From assembly GCA_013178185.1 (NCBI GenBank), contig JABLXC010000008.1:35019-99018 (forward strand): a DNA stretch of 64,000 nt. Reading direction: 5' to 3'. Below are positions 17,352 to 25,440 of the stretch, piece by piece. The notes under the pieces are model-generated. The model was not told where the DNA came from and did no database searches. It worked only from the letters and a program-made list of their open reading frames with translations. The number at the start of each line of letters is the position of its first letter. Positions within the stretch are counted from its first letter, which is position 1. The position numbers and the translations under genes were made by a program. This DNA comes from Anaerolineae bacterium. GTDB taxonomy: Bacteria > Chloroflexota > Anaerolineae > Anaerolineales > Anaerolineaceae.

Positions 17352-18536
17352 ATGAATACTTACGAGCAGCCAGCGATAAGAACGGGCAACGGTGCGGATC
17401 TGGCTTTTGCGGCCGTTGTCCTGATGGCATACTTTGTAACCTTTAGCTCACTGCACTCTGCGAGCCGGCTCGACATCCTGGCGATGATTGGCCTGGGAAT
17501 TGCCTATATTGCGACAGGGATTTATGGTTATGCCTATTGTTCTCGGGCAGGCAAAAAGTTGTTTTCGATTTTGTATTTTGTCATTCAGATTATCCTGGGG
17601 GGAAGTATTGTTTATCTAAGCAAAGGGGCTGGTCTTCATCTTCTAATTTTGCTGCCTCTAACTGGTCACAGCGTAATCCTCCTTAGTTCAATCTGGGTCT
17701 ATTTAATCAATTTTGTCATCCTGGGTGCTTACTCTTTTGCGCTTCAAGTTACCACTGGATCATGGGACTATGTTGCGGCTAATGTTCCCAATTTTTTGGC
17801 TGGTCAGGTTTTTATTATTGCTTTTGTGCAGATGGCTGTGAATGAAGAGCGCGCGAGAAAAGAGGTTGAAAAGCTAGTAAAAAACTTGAGCGAGGCAAAT
17901 CTACAGCTACGAGAATATGCTGATCAAATTGAGACCTTAACACTGACTCAAGAACGCGCCAGGCTGGCTCGGGAAATCCATGATGGTCTTGGGCATTACC
18001 TCACTACTATCAACATGCAACTTCAGGCCGCCATGGCAATCATTCATCGAGATAAGAAACGCGCCCTGGTTACCCTGACGAATGCTCAAATGATGACCAA
18101 AGAAGCATTGGCTGAAGTGCGCCGGTCAGTGTTTGAACTGCGAGAGACCACAGAGTATTCCGAATCGGTGATTGATAAGATTCGCAAACTAACGGAAAAT
18201 TCAAAATTGCTGAACATTATTCCAGAATTTGAAGTTCTTGGCGAACCCCGGCATTTACGTCCTGCTGTTGAGCTGGCCTTATATCGAGTTGCTCAAGAAG
18301 GGATTAGCAATATTTATAAACATGCCGGAGCCTCTAAATTGTGGGTGACGCTAGATTTTTCCGATTTGGACGCAGTTCTGTTGGAAATCCGAGACAATGG
18401 TGTCGGTTCTGTACAATTCGATGAAGGTTTTGGCTTACGTGGATTACAAGAGCGCGTGGGATTATTGAATGGTAGAATAAAGATTGAAACAACACCGGGC
18501 TACAGATTTGTTTTAAGTGTTCTAATTCCAGGCTAG
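17352..18536 (+). CDS. Two-component sensor histidine kinase, NarX/LiaS-like (HisKA_3)
   Basis: Membrane kinase of about 394 residues. Five or six hydrophobic helices fill the first ~150 residues with little exposed loop, so the signal is probably sensed in the membrane. A short coiled coil (NLSEANLQLREYADQIETL) leads to the dimerisation domain with the phospho-acceptor histidine in AREIHDGLGH (residue 210). The ATP-binding domain shows QEGISNIYKHAGAS, LEIRDNGVG and GFGLRGLQERV. The frame is open from an ATG at 17262, but that codon is part of a perfect inverted repeat; 17352 precedes the membrane region and lies 8 bases after TATAGT, so a leaderless message is possible. The start is uncertain. 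Its partner regulator follows 6 bases on. Confidence 0.85.
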   Translation: MNTYEQPAIRTGNGADLAFAAVVLMAYFVTFSSLHSASRLDILAMIGLGIAYIATGIYGYAYCSRAGKKLFSILYFVIQIILGGSIVYLSKGAGLHLLILLPLTGHSVILLSSIWVYLINFVILGAYSFALQVTTGSWDYVAANVPNFLAGQVFIIAFVQMAVNEERARKEVEKLVKNLSEANLQLREYADQIETLTLTQERARLAREIHDGLGHYLTTINMQLQAAMAIIHRDKKRALVTLTNAQMMTKEALAEVRRSVFELRETTEYSESVIDKIRKLTENSKLLNIIPEFEVLGEPRHLRPAVELALYRVAQEGISNIYKHAGASKLWVTLDFSDLDAVLLEIRDNGVGSVQFDEGFGLRGLQERVGLLNGRIKIETTPGYRFVLSVLIPG

Positions 18537-18542
18537 ATTAAT

Positions 18543-19193
18543 ATGATCAGAATTTTACTTGTAGATGACCAGGCTCTTTTTCGCGAGGCGCTTTGTACGC
18601 TCCTGGCTGCTCAGGAAGATTTTGATGTGGTGGCTCAAGCAAATAATGGTGTGGAAGCCATTCGCCTGGCCGCCCTTCATAAGCCGGATATTGTCCTGAT
18701 GGATCTAAAAATGCCGGTGATGGATGGCGTGGTTTCTACTCAAAGAATCCGAAATGCGCTTCCGGACGTTAAGGTGATTGTCCTTACGACCTTTGACGAT
18801 GATACGAGCGTTTATGAGGGATTAAGGGCAGGTGCTATTGGTTATTTGCTGAAAGATGCCTCACCTGAGAAGTTATATGAAGCCATTCGATCAGCACATC
18901 GCGGTGAATACTTCTTATTGCCTCAAATTACAGCAAAGGTAGTCGCTGGATTGTCGAAAATTCCGCAACCCTCTCAAATTTGGGATGCGGGAGATTATAT
19001 TCCGCTTTCCCAGCGAGAGATTGAAATATTACAATGGGTGGCTCGAGGTTTAAGCAATAGGGAAATAGCGGAACGGCTTGTTATCGCAGAAGGGACAGTA
19101 AAGAACCATATGCGGAACATCCTTGGTAAGCTTAGCGTTAAGGATAGAATGCAGGCAGTTTTTAAGGGAAAGGAGCTTGGTCTCATACCCTAG
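18543..19193 (+). CDS. Response regulator, NarL/LuxR family
   Basis: DNA-binding response regulator of 216 residues, partner of the kinase just upstream. The receiver domain has DDQ near the N-terminus, the phospho-acceptor Asp54 in VLMDLKMP, the conserved Thr in LTTFDDD and Lys in YLLKDAS. The C-terminal LuxR-type helix-turn-helix is PLSQREIEILQWVARGLSNREIAERL, shown here in the parts PLSQREIEILQW and GLSNREIAERL, followed by GTVKNHMRNILGKL. Kinase, regulator and the membrane protein after it recall the LiaFSR arrangement used for envelope stress in Gram-positive bacteria. Confidence 0.92.
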   Translation: MIRILLVDDQALFREALCTLLAAQEDFDVVAQANNGVEAIRLAALHKPDIVLMDLKMPVMDGVVSTQRIRNALPDVKVIVLTTFDDDTSVYEGLRAGAIGYLLKDASPEKLYEAIRSAHRGEYFLLPQITAKVVAGLSKIPQPSQIWDAGDYIPLSQREIEILQWVARGLSNREIAERLVIAEGTVKNHMRNILGKLSVKDRMQAVFKGKELGLIP

Positions 19194-19248
19194 AAATGTG
19201 CCCGCAGACATATTTCCAAATGAAATTGCAAAGGTATCCTTAAGTACG

Positions 19249-20103
19249 ATGAAAAATGTTGATGAGACAAACAGCGTGACCTCGAATGACGTCGATTTTC
19301 GTGTCATTGGTGGATTGTTACTCTTGATCATTGGATCCATCATTTTGCTGGATCGGTATCTCCACACCGGGTGGCTACCTTTATTAATCTTACCCTGCTG
19401 CGGCTTTTTGTTTGTCTATGGTGGAGTTCGGATGCGGCGTTTTGGACTTGTCGTAACAGGCTGCCTGCTGGCAGGGGTCGGCGCTGGGACAATCGTAGCT
19501 TCTGGAAGGATTAATTCTCTTACCTGGCAAGACAGGATCGGGTACGGCCTGTTGATTTTTGCGAGCGCATGGTTTGGGATCACTTTCCTTTCGATCTTAT
19601 TTGGACGCGGGGTCGCCTGGTGGCCGCTGATAATGGCGGGGGTCATTGGCGGAGCGAGCGTCCCTTTTATTTTTACAAAATTGTCCATTTTAGATTTTGG
19701 TTTTTTTATTGCCGTTGGCTTGGGACTGGCATTTCTAGTTTGGGGTTTTGCAGCTAAATTAATTGGGTTGATTATCCCTGGCAGCCTTCTCATAACGATC
19801 GGGCCGGGGATCTATTTTCCATGGGATAGCGCGGGGCGGGAAAATGGTTTGGCACAGACTGGAGAAATGCTGGTTTGGTTTGCATTAGGTTGGATTTTGA
19901 TTACCCTTTTTTCGAAGATGGCGATTCAACGATTTATCTGGTGGCCGTTGATACCTGGCGGAGTCTTGACCATGGTGGGATGGGGACTCTACATCGGTGG
20001 AAACCCTCAAAGTGCGATCGGATTTATTGGCAATAGTGGATCTGTTGTTCTGATTATTTTTGGGTTATATTTGCTGCTTTTAAGAAGGGGAATTAGAAAA
20101 TAA
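19249..20103 (+). CDS. Polytopic membrane protein, LiaF/LiaI-like arrangement
   Basis: Membrane protein of about 284 residues made almost wholly of hydrophobic helices (about 10), several starting with Gly-rich repeats such as VIGGLLLLIIGSIILLDRY. The frame is open from 19123 inside the regulator gene; the ATG at 19249 gives a short polar N-terminus before the first helix and avoids the overlap, though no strong ribosome site is seen. No enzyme motif is recognised. Its place right after a NarL-type two-component pair suggests a modulator of the kinase, as LiaF is for LiaS, but this is inference from order only. Confidence 0.65.
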   Translation: MKNVDETNSVTSNDVDFRVIGGLLLLIIGSIILLDRYLHTGWLPLLILPCCGFLFVYGGVRMRRFGLVVTGCLLAGVGAGTIVASGRINSLTWQDRIGYGLLIFASAWFGITFLSILFGRGVAWWPLIMAGVIGGASVPFIFTKLSILDFGFFIAVGLGLAFLVWGFAAKLIGLIIPGSLLITIGPGIYFPWDSAGRENGLAQTGEMLVWFALGWILITLFSKMAIQRFIWWPLIPGGVLTMVGWGLYIGGNPQSAIGFIGNSGSVVLIIFGLYLLLLRRGIRK

Positions 20104-20178
20104 TTCGTACTATAATCGAAATATTCGGTCGATTCTCGTTGGCAGGTTTATTATTAAAGGGATCGGGAGGTTGATCCA

Positions 20179-20571
20179 ATGAAGTTGCACTCTATTGTTC
20201 GTTTTGGGCTGGTATTATTTTCCGTGGCAATTTTGGTTGCCTGCGGTCAGAAGAAGGAAATTGGCGGTGAAATTGTAAAGGCTTATCTGCAGGCTGTGGT
20301 GTCAGGTGATAGCGACCGCATGCTCACTTTGTCTTGTAGTGATTTTGAGGAAGATGCCATCCTTGAGCTTGATTCGTTTCAGGGGGTTAAAGCCTCGCTG
20401 AACAATGTAGCCTGTGAGCAAACGGGGTCTGATGGCGACATAATCTTGGTCAAATGTACAGGGAAAATTCTTGCCACATATGGAAACGAATTGCAAGAGT
20501 TCGATTTAAGTAGCCAGACCTATCGAGTTGCGCAAGAAGGTCAGGAGTGGGTGGTGTGTGGTCGAGAATGA
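20179..20571 (+). CDS. Small lipoprotein at the head of the acylation cluster
   Basis: Exported lipoprotein of 130 residues with a signal peptide ending in the lipobox LVACG. The mature part (GEIVKAYLQAVVSGDSDRM) looks like the compact fold of DUF4878/NTF2-like lipoproteins that have a helix followed by a strand sheet and two or three cysteines (CSDF, NVACEQ, VKCTGK). No catalytic motif is visible. GGGAGG lies before the ATG, in the loop of a small GGATC/GATCC stem (20160-20177). The stop codon overlaps the start of the 41-residue microprotein by the sequence ATGA, so it belongs to the acylation operon. A TATAAT at 20111-20116 may be its -10 box. The role is unknown. Confidence 0.8.
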   Translation: MKLHSIVRFGLVLFSVAILVACGQKKEIGGEIVKAYLQAVVSGDSDRMLTLSCSDFEEDAILELDSFQGVKASLNNVACEQTGSDGDIILVKCTGKILATYGNELQEFDLSSQTYRVAQEGQEWVVCGRE

Positions 20572-20693
20572 AGTTAATCCGCCGGCTTTTTTCTGCAGAA
20601 AATCTTTGGGCAATTGTTTTGTGCCTGATTATTATTGCTGTTGTGATTTTTACTACTGATAATTCTCCTCTTTGGATTTATCAAGGGTTCTAA
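20568..20693 (+). CDS. 41-residue membrane microprotein with DltX-like C-terminal motif
   Basis: Small reading frame of 41 codons. It starts in an ATGA overlap with the lipoprotein stop and ends with TAA directly before the MBOAT ATG, so both junctions are coupled. Residues 1-12 are basic and polar, 13-30 form one membrane helix (LWAIVLCLIIIAVVIF), and the tail is PLWIYQGF. DltX microproteins of D-alanylation operons end in an F-x-Y-x-x-F motif whose tyrosine carries the acyl group between DltB and DltD; the tail here (W36-I-Y38-Q-G-F41) fits this with Trp for the first Phe. Position next to an MBOAT gene matches dltX. DUF5989 proteins of other MBOAT loci are a second possible relative. Coding evidence is strong from the junctions and composition. 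Confidence 0.8.
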   Translation: MKLIRRLFSAENLWAIVLCLIIIAVVIFTTDNSPLWIYQGF

Positions 20694-22121
20694 ATGAGGT
20701 TAGAAGAAACCCTGCTTTTTGCCGGCTTAGCGGTTATTTTGCGGTTGTTTGTGGTTGGTCGCGTGAGGTTGTGGGGTTTACTGGCCGTAAGTACTCTAGC
20801 GTTGTACTGGTTTCAGCCTTTGAATTTAGTTCGTTATCTTGACTTCTGGCTTCCAACCTTCACATTGTTTCTGATCTCGGTGAGTTGGTTTCTGATAACA
20901 CCTCCTAACAGACGCAATGAAAAAATAAACCTATTCACTGCTCTCTTCCTGGTTGTTACAATGGTTCTCATCGCGGCAACCAGGTATATTGGTGTGCAGG
21001 GTTTAATTACTGCATCGCGTCCTCCACCTATACTCCCGGTAGTGCTGGCGATAACTGTCGTTGGGGGTGGATATTTTATTTTATGCCGGCAGAAGCGTTT
21101 GCCTACCTGGTCAAGTTCCATTGCCATTTTCTTTCTGTTGGTATTGTTTGTTGTTATCAAATATCCTCTCCTGGCAGATTATATTGGAAACTGGCTGCGG
21201 TTAGCCTCTGGTCAAACGGCGAAAGCGGGCACGCACATTGATATTCGTTGGTTGGGATTTTCATATATTGCATTTCGATTGATCCATACCTTGCGTGATC
21301 ACCAAAATGGCCGAATGGCGGAGGTAAATTTTCGAGAATATATCATTTATGTGATTTTTTTTCCCTCACTGGCCGCTGGTCCGATTGAGCGAGTTGAGCG
21401 ATTTCTCAAAGGGCTGCGTAACCCTGAAAATTCAGTGCCAACAGACTTTGCCATCGGGGGAAAACGAATAGCGGTTGGTTTGTTTAAAAAATTTGTTATT
21501 GCGGATAGCCTTTCTCTGTTTGCTTTGAATTCTACGAATGTAACTCAAGTAAAGTCGGTAGAGTGGTCTTGGGTGATGGTGTATGCATATGCCTTGTTGA
21601 TTTATTTCGATTTCAGCGGCTATACGGATATCGCCATTGGATTGGGGCGTCTGATGGGTATAAATCTTCCGGAGAATTTTAACAAACCCTATGTGAAATC
21701 CAATCTGACACAATTTTGGAATAACTGGCACATCACTTTAACACAATGGTTTCGAGCGTATTTTTTTAATCCTTTAACCCGTAAACTATCCAGATCTGCT
21801 GCTTTCTCCTCCCCAGTGTCTATCATTCTGATCACGCAAGTTGCCACTATGATTTTAATTGGACTCTGGCACGGAATTTCAGTAAGTTTTGTGATTTGGG
21901 GATTATGGCATGGCCTGGGATTATTTTTGAATAATCGCTGGTCTGAGTGGACGCGGCCTTATATGAAAAACCTGGAATCTCAACCCTGGTTTTTTAATCT
22001 AGCTGGATTGGCAGGTATTTTCCTTACCTTCAACTATGTAGCGTTGGGGTGGGTATGGTTCGTATTGCCAGACCCAGATGTTGCGTTTGGATTTTTAATG
22101 CATTTGTTGGGCATAGGATAG
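20694..22121 (+). CDS. MBOAT-family membrane O-acyltransferase (DltB/AlgI-like)
   Basis: Polytopic acyltransferase of 475 residues with about 11 membrane helices. The conserved MBOAT core is intact: FPSLAAGPIERVERF, FDFSGYTDIAIGLGRLMG, NFNKPY, FWNNWHITLTQWFRAYFF (His346) and GLWHGISVSFVIWGLWHG with the catalytic His393. DltB and AlgI move an acyl group from a cytoplasmic donor through the membrane to an acceptor outside. The ATG follows the microprotein stop without a gap. Acyl carrier protein and adenylating enzyme lie further down the same strand, so the donor is probably an acyl-ACP, as in Dlt systems. Confidence 0.93.
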   Translation: MRLEETLLFAGLAVILRLFVVGRVRLWGLLAVSTLALYWFQPLNLVRYLDFWLPTFTLFLISVSWFLITPPNRRNEKINLFTALFLVVTMVLIAATRYIGVQGLITASRPPPILPVVLAITVVGGGYFILCRQKRLPTWSSSIAIFFLLVLFVVIKYPLLADYIGNWLRLASGQTAKAGTHIDIRWLGFSYIAFRLIHTLRDHQNGRMAEVNFREYIIYVIFFPSLAAGPIERVERFLKGLRNPENSVPTDFAIGGKRIAVGLFKKFVIADSLSLFALNSTNVTQVKSVEWSWVMVYAYALLIYFDFSGYTDIAIGLGRLMGINLPENFNKPYVKSNLTQFWNNWHITLTQWFRAYFFNPLTRKLSRSAAFSSPVSIILITQVATMILIGLWHGISVSFVIWGLWHGLGLFLNNRWSEWTRPYMKNLESQPWFFNLAGLAGIFLTFNYVALGWVWFVLPDPDVAFGFLMHLLGIG

Positions 22122-22162
22122 CGACAGTAAGTAAGCCATCACCTGATCTGTTTTGGGAGAAT

Positions 22163-22191
22163 TTGGGTTCGGCTAATCTTTGCGATATAAT
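22163..22191 (+). promoter_or_regulatory. Internal promoter candidate with flanking direct repeat
   Basis: TTGGGT (22163-22168), a 17-base spacer and a perfect TATAAT (22186-22191). The -10 box is bracketed by two exact copies of AATCTTTGCG (22175-22184 and 22189-22198), one 14-base period apart. A regulator binding the repeats would cover the -10 region, so the second half of the acylation operon may be controlled separately. Confidence 0.5.
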
Positions 22192-22265
22192 CTTTGCGTG
22201 ATCGCCAAATATTGGATATTAACAGTCAACAATAATTGCGACGGGAAAATTCGGAGAAGCTTTCA

Positions 22266-23300
22266 GTGAGTTTGGGATTCCGATTTTATAGAATTCTCTC
22301 AGTCGCCGTAGGATTTTTGGTTTTGGCGGCGTGTTCCTCTACTGTTGTGGCCAGCGATTCAGACAGGCAGGCGACTTTAGATGCAATCGTGTCTTCGACT
22401 TTTCTTTCGCTGACACAAACACAGGTGAATTTGACGCCTGTGCCGCTTAGCGAGACGGAATCGGTCCCCACACGAGCTCCCACCACACGAGCTCCCACGT
22501 TGATGGCTACTGTTGTTCCTATACCTGCGATTGCACCAACTGCCACACCGGACACCAGGCTTGATCCAAAATATTGGAGTGAATGGCCCATTGTTCCTAC
22601 GCTTAGCCCCCGGTCTTTGGAAATATACAATCAGGGGATCAAAATGGGAAATGATCCGAGGATATACTCAACCATTGGCGACTGTCAGAGTGAACCCAAT
22701 GTTTTTATGGGTATTTATGCAACGGATCGATATTATCTCGGAGAAGATTATTCATATTTACAAGAGACAATTGATTATTATAGAGACGCTTTTCAATTGA
22801 AAAGTCAGGGTGTCCGTGATGGTCTTAGCGCCCCTTCTGCGCTTTCCTCAACCTGGGCAGACCCCCTGGTTTGCAATAAAGGTGAGAACCCGGTTGAATG
22901 CGAGTTGCGGCTGCATAAACCCAGCATTATATTCATAAACCTTGGGACAAATTGGAAACCAGGCGCTTCAGCCGATAAATATGAAGAATACCTGCGCAAG
23001 ATTGTTGATATTGTTGTTCAACATGGGGTATTGCCTGTTTTATCCACGAAAGCCGACAATGTGGAAGGTGATCACAGTTTGAACCGGGCGACGGCTCGTG
23101 TTGCGCATGATTATGATATTCCATTGTGGAATTTTTGGCGTGCGGCCCAAAGTTTGCCGAATAATGGTTTGGATGGCGAGCGCGACAGCATTTATCTGGC
23201 TCCAGAGGGGTGGGATCGCAGAAATTTTACCGCCTTGCAGGTTTTAGATGCAATCCGGCGATCGGTGCAGGGGTTGCCTTTACCTTCCGGCGATAAATAA
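22266..23300 (+). CDS. SGNH-like exported lipoprotein, paralogue 1
   Basis: Lipoprotein of about 344 residues. The signal peptide ends in VLAACSS; then comes a Thr/Pro-rich linker with a duplicated TRAPT unit, and a globular domain from about residue 100. The domain has IGDCQS (Cys140, Ser142) where SGNH hydrolases have GDS, an LGTN block followed by Trp rather than Asp, and TKADNVEGDH. It is clearly related to the lipoprotein at 24449-25417, with the shared stretches IYNQG/IYQEG, GDCxS, LxCE, TKADN, EGDH, WNFW and NLTALQ. I chose the GTG at 22266, with GGAG upstream; a TTG at 22236 is an alternative. It probably acts outside the membrane with the MBOAT, but it may be a binding protein rather than an esterase. 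Confidence 0.8.
   Translation: MSLGFRFYRILSVAVGFLVLAACSSTVVASDSDRQATLDAIVSSTFLSLTQTQVNLTPVPLSETESVPTRAPTTRAPTLMATVVPIPAIAPTATPDTRLDPKYWSEWPIVPTLSPRSLEIYNQGIKMGNDPRIYSTIGDCQSEPNVFMGIYATDRYYLGEDYSYLQETIDYYRDAFQLKSQGVRDGLSAPSALSSTWADPLVCNKGENPVECELRLHKPSIIFINLGTNWKPGASADKYEEYLRKIVDIVVQHGVLPVLSTKADNVEGDHSLNRATARVAHDYDIPLWNFWRAAQSLPNNGLDGERDSIYLAPEGWDRRNFTALQVLDAIRRSVQGLPLPSGDK
22469..22498 (+). repeat. Tandem 15-base repeat, two exact copies
   Basis: CACACGAGCTCCCAC occurs twice without a gap (22469-22483, 22484-22498) in the linker of the SGNH-like lipoprotein. It encodes two copies of a five-residue Thr-Arg-Ala-Pro-Thr unit. Copy number could vary without breaking the frame. Confidence 0.85.
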
Positions 23301-23305
23301 GGCAG

Positions 23306-24427
23306 GTGATTTTGTATACCTGGCGTTTTTTGGGCAGGGTGGTTCTCAAAGCAGCGGCTTTGTTCGTGCTTTTCAATGCGGCTTTTGCTGCAGGGGATCT
23401 TCCTTCGGTGCTGAGCCAGATTTCGGGATATAACTATATCTTTCCGGGACGAAGTCGCTTCCCTTTTGGCGAGAACCAGCAAAAAGCTTATAACTTGAGT
23501 CTCAATAATCTGAATGCCATGTTTGCTTCTCACGAATTTTTAGATAAAAGGAATGGCGATTCTGAATATCGAGTTATCCTTCTGGGAGACTCATCGGTAT
23601 GGGGGACGCTGTTGACACCGGATCAGACGCTCTCTGGACAATTGAATGAGATGAGACTCCGATATTGTGATGGCCGAGAAATGAGGTTCTATAATCTGGG
23701 TTATCCGACGCTATCTCTCACGAAGGATGTGATGATCCTGGCTGAGGCCATGAAGTATAAACCGGATATGGTTATATGGCTTGTGACGTTGGAATCATTT
23801 GTCCGACAGAATCAAGTTGAGTCGCCGCTTGTAGCGAACAATCTGGATCGTGTTCGAGAATTATCGCATCGGTTTCAATTAGAAATAGATACGCCGTTGA
23901 TTTTGACAGAATCGAATTTCATTGACCGAACTATCATTGGGAGACGACGGGACCTGGCTGACTTGATCCGCTTGCAATTATTTGGAGTCATGTGGGCGGC
24001 AACAGGAATTGATCAAGAATACCCGGAAACCTATTCCCCTGCCCAGAGAGATTTGGAATCTGATGAAGGTTATTATGACCTGAGACCTTCAGAAATTTCA
24101 ACCGATGGCCTTGCGTTCGATGTGATTTCTGCAGGTTTTAAGATCGTCAAGGATCTTCCCGTTGTATTGGTTAATGAGCCGATGTTAATTAGCAATGGAA
24201 AGAATAGCGATATCCGTTATAATTTTTACTATCCGCGCTGGGCTTACGATGGTTACCGAAAAATACTTGATGACTACAGCCGAGAAAATTATTTGAATTA
24301 TTACGACGCATGGAACTTGATTTCGATAGACGAGTTTACTAACAGCGCCATTCATCTTACTCCCAAGGGAACAGCCCAGTTCGCTCAAAAACTGAAGGAA
24401 ATATTAGCAGACTTTTCTTGCCCATAG
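23306..24427 (+). CDS. SGNH hydrolase-like membrane-anchored protein (DltD-like)
   Basis: Protein of 373 residues with an N-terminal hydrophobic anchor (VVLKAAALFVLFNAAFAAG) and an extracytoplasmic SGNH fold. Block I is LLGDSSVWG with Ser96; the C-terminal block has SAIHLTPKG with His350, the usual place of the catalytic histidine, though the Asp three residues before is Asn here (TNSAIH). DltD has the same layout: one N-terminal anchor and an outward SGNH domain that finishes acyl transfer. It starts 5 bases after the preceding stop; the codon is GTG at 23306 or TTG at 23312. Of the three SGNH-like proteins here, this one has the best preserved catalytic serine and histidine. Confidence 0.82.
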   Translation: MILYTWRFLGRVVLKAAALFVLFNAAFAAGDLPSVLSQISGYNYIFPGRSRFPFGENQQKAYNLSLNNLNAMFASHEFLDKRNGDSEYRVILLGDSSVWGTLLTPDQTLSGQLNEMRLRYCDGREMRFYNLGYPTLSLTKDVMILAEAMKYKPDMVIWLVTLESFVRQNQVESPLVANNLDRVRELSHRFQLEIDTPLILTESNFIDRTIIGRRRDLADLIRLQLFGVMWAATGIDQEYPETYSPAQRDLESDEGYYDLRPSEISTDGLAFDVISAGFKIVKDLPVVLVNEPMLISNGKNSDIRYNFYYPRWAYDGYRKILDDYSRENYLNYYDAWNLISIDEFTNSAIHLTPKGTAQFAQKLKEILADFSCP

Positions 24428-24448
24428 GCGGTAATTGCTGGAGTAGTT

Positions 24449-25417
24449 ATGTCCTTTATTGTGTTGGCTCATCCTCGAAGGCTTATCGGTATTTTGCTGA
24501 TTTGTGCTTCTGGAATTTTGACCGGCTGCAATACACAGCAAGGTTTTATGACCCAAAAAGAGGTGTCTGCAGCGGAATTACCGCTGCAGACAGGGATCAC
24601 AGCAACGATTGATGTGGGTCCAACTGGAGAATTTGTTGAAACAGCTGAAGTCTTGGTTACCAGCACCCCTCGTCCTACCCCCATTTTCTGGCAGGAGATG
24701 CCCGTTATTCCCATTATCAGTAATAGGGCGCGCCAAATTTACCAGGAGGGACTTGACCTGGGAAATAACCCAAACGCGTTTTCAAAAGTTGGAGATTGTG
24801 AAAGCCGTACCACCTGGTTTTTATCTGATTTTGATTTGGGACCCCAATACTATTCCCTGGGTGAATATGAGCATCTTTATCAGGTCATCGAAAATTACCG
24901 AGGCTCTTTCAACCGCTTAAGTATGGTAGCAAAGCCAGGATTTAACGCCGCTTCGGTTATGGTGCCTCTATGGGCAGACAAAGAGCAGTGCCTCAAAAAT
25001 GAGCATCCGCTGGCGTGTGAATATCGTATACATCGTCCCAGCATTGCTTTTATTATGTTGGGTACAAATGATGTCTATCGCATCGAAAGCTTTGAAGATA
25101 ACCTACGAAAAGTTATTGAATACTCGATTGATGCGGGTGTGGTCCCTATTCTCACAACAAAAGCAGATAACCTAGAAGGCGATCATTATATCAATGCTGT
25201 GATTGCTGAACTGGCATATGAATACGATGTTCCTCTGTGGAATTTTTGGGCTGCTGTTCAATCGCTTCCAAACCATGGCCTTCAAGAAGATCGTGCTCAT
25301 TTGACCTGGACCCCTAACAATTTTAGCGATCCGAAGACGATGTTGCGCGCCTGGCCTGTGCGCAACCTTACCGCACTACAAGTTTTAGAAGCTTTTTGGG
25401 AAGCTGTGTCGCGATAA
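24449..25417 (+). CDS. SGNH-like exported lipoprotein, paralogue 2
   Basis: Lipoprotein of 322 residues with signal peptide and lipobox LTGCN, a linker, and the same globular domain as the lipoprotein at 22266-23300. The nucleophile region reads VGDCES (Cys117, Ser119), and block III is intact here as LGTNDVYR, unlike in paralogue 1. TKADNLEGDHYIN, PLWNFWAA and RNLTALQVLEA follow. GGAG lies before the ATG. A perfect 12-base inverted repeat (24564-24592) falls in the linker. The gene sits just before the acyl carrier protein gene. Two copies of one domain in one operon suggest a duplication with divergence, perhaps one catalytic and one binding member. Confidence 0.82.
   Translation: MSFIVLAHPRRLIGILLICASGILTGCNTQQGFMTQKEVSAAELPLQTGITATIDVGPTGEFVETAEVLVTSTPRPTPIFWQEMPVIPIISNRARQIYQEGLDLGNNPNAFSKVGDCESRTTWFLSDFDLGPQYYSLGEYEHLYQVIENYRGSFNRLSMVAKPGFNAASVMVPLWADKEQCLKNEHPLACEYRIHRPSIAFIMLGTNDVYRIESFEDNLRKVIEYSIDAGVVPILTTKADNLEGDHYINAVIAELAYEYDVPLWNFWAAVQSLPNHGLQEDRAHLTWTPNNFSDPKTMLRAWPVRNLTALQVLEAFWEAVSR
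24564..24592. repeat. Perfect inverted repeat, 12-base arms, inside SGNH gene
   Basis: TGTCTGCAGCGG (24564-24575) and CCGCTGCAGACA (24581-24592) are exact reverse complements around the 5-base loop AATTA. It lies within the linker-coding part of the second SGNH-like lipoprotein. No T-run follows. Confidence 0.75.
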
Positions 25418-25440
25418 TTTAACTACGATAAAGGATCATT

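Noticed and set aside
19123..19248. N-terminal extension of the polytopic membrane protein
   Set aside because: It overlaps the regulator gene, lacks a ribosome site and reads as a shadow of the LuxR helix-turn-helix region.
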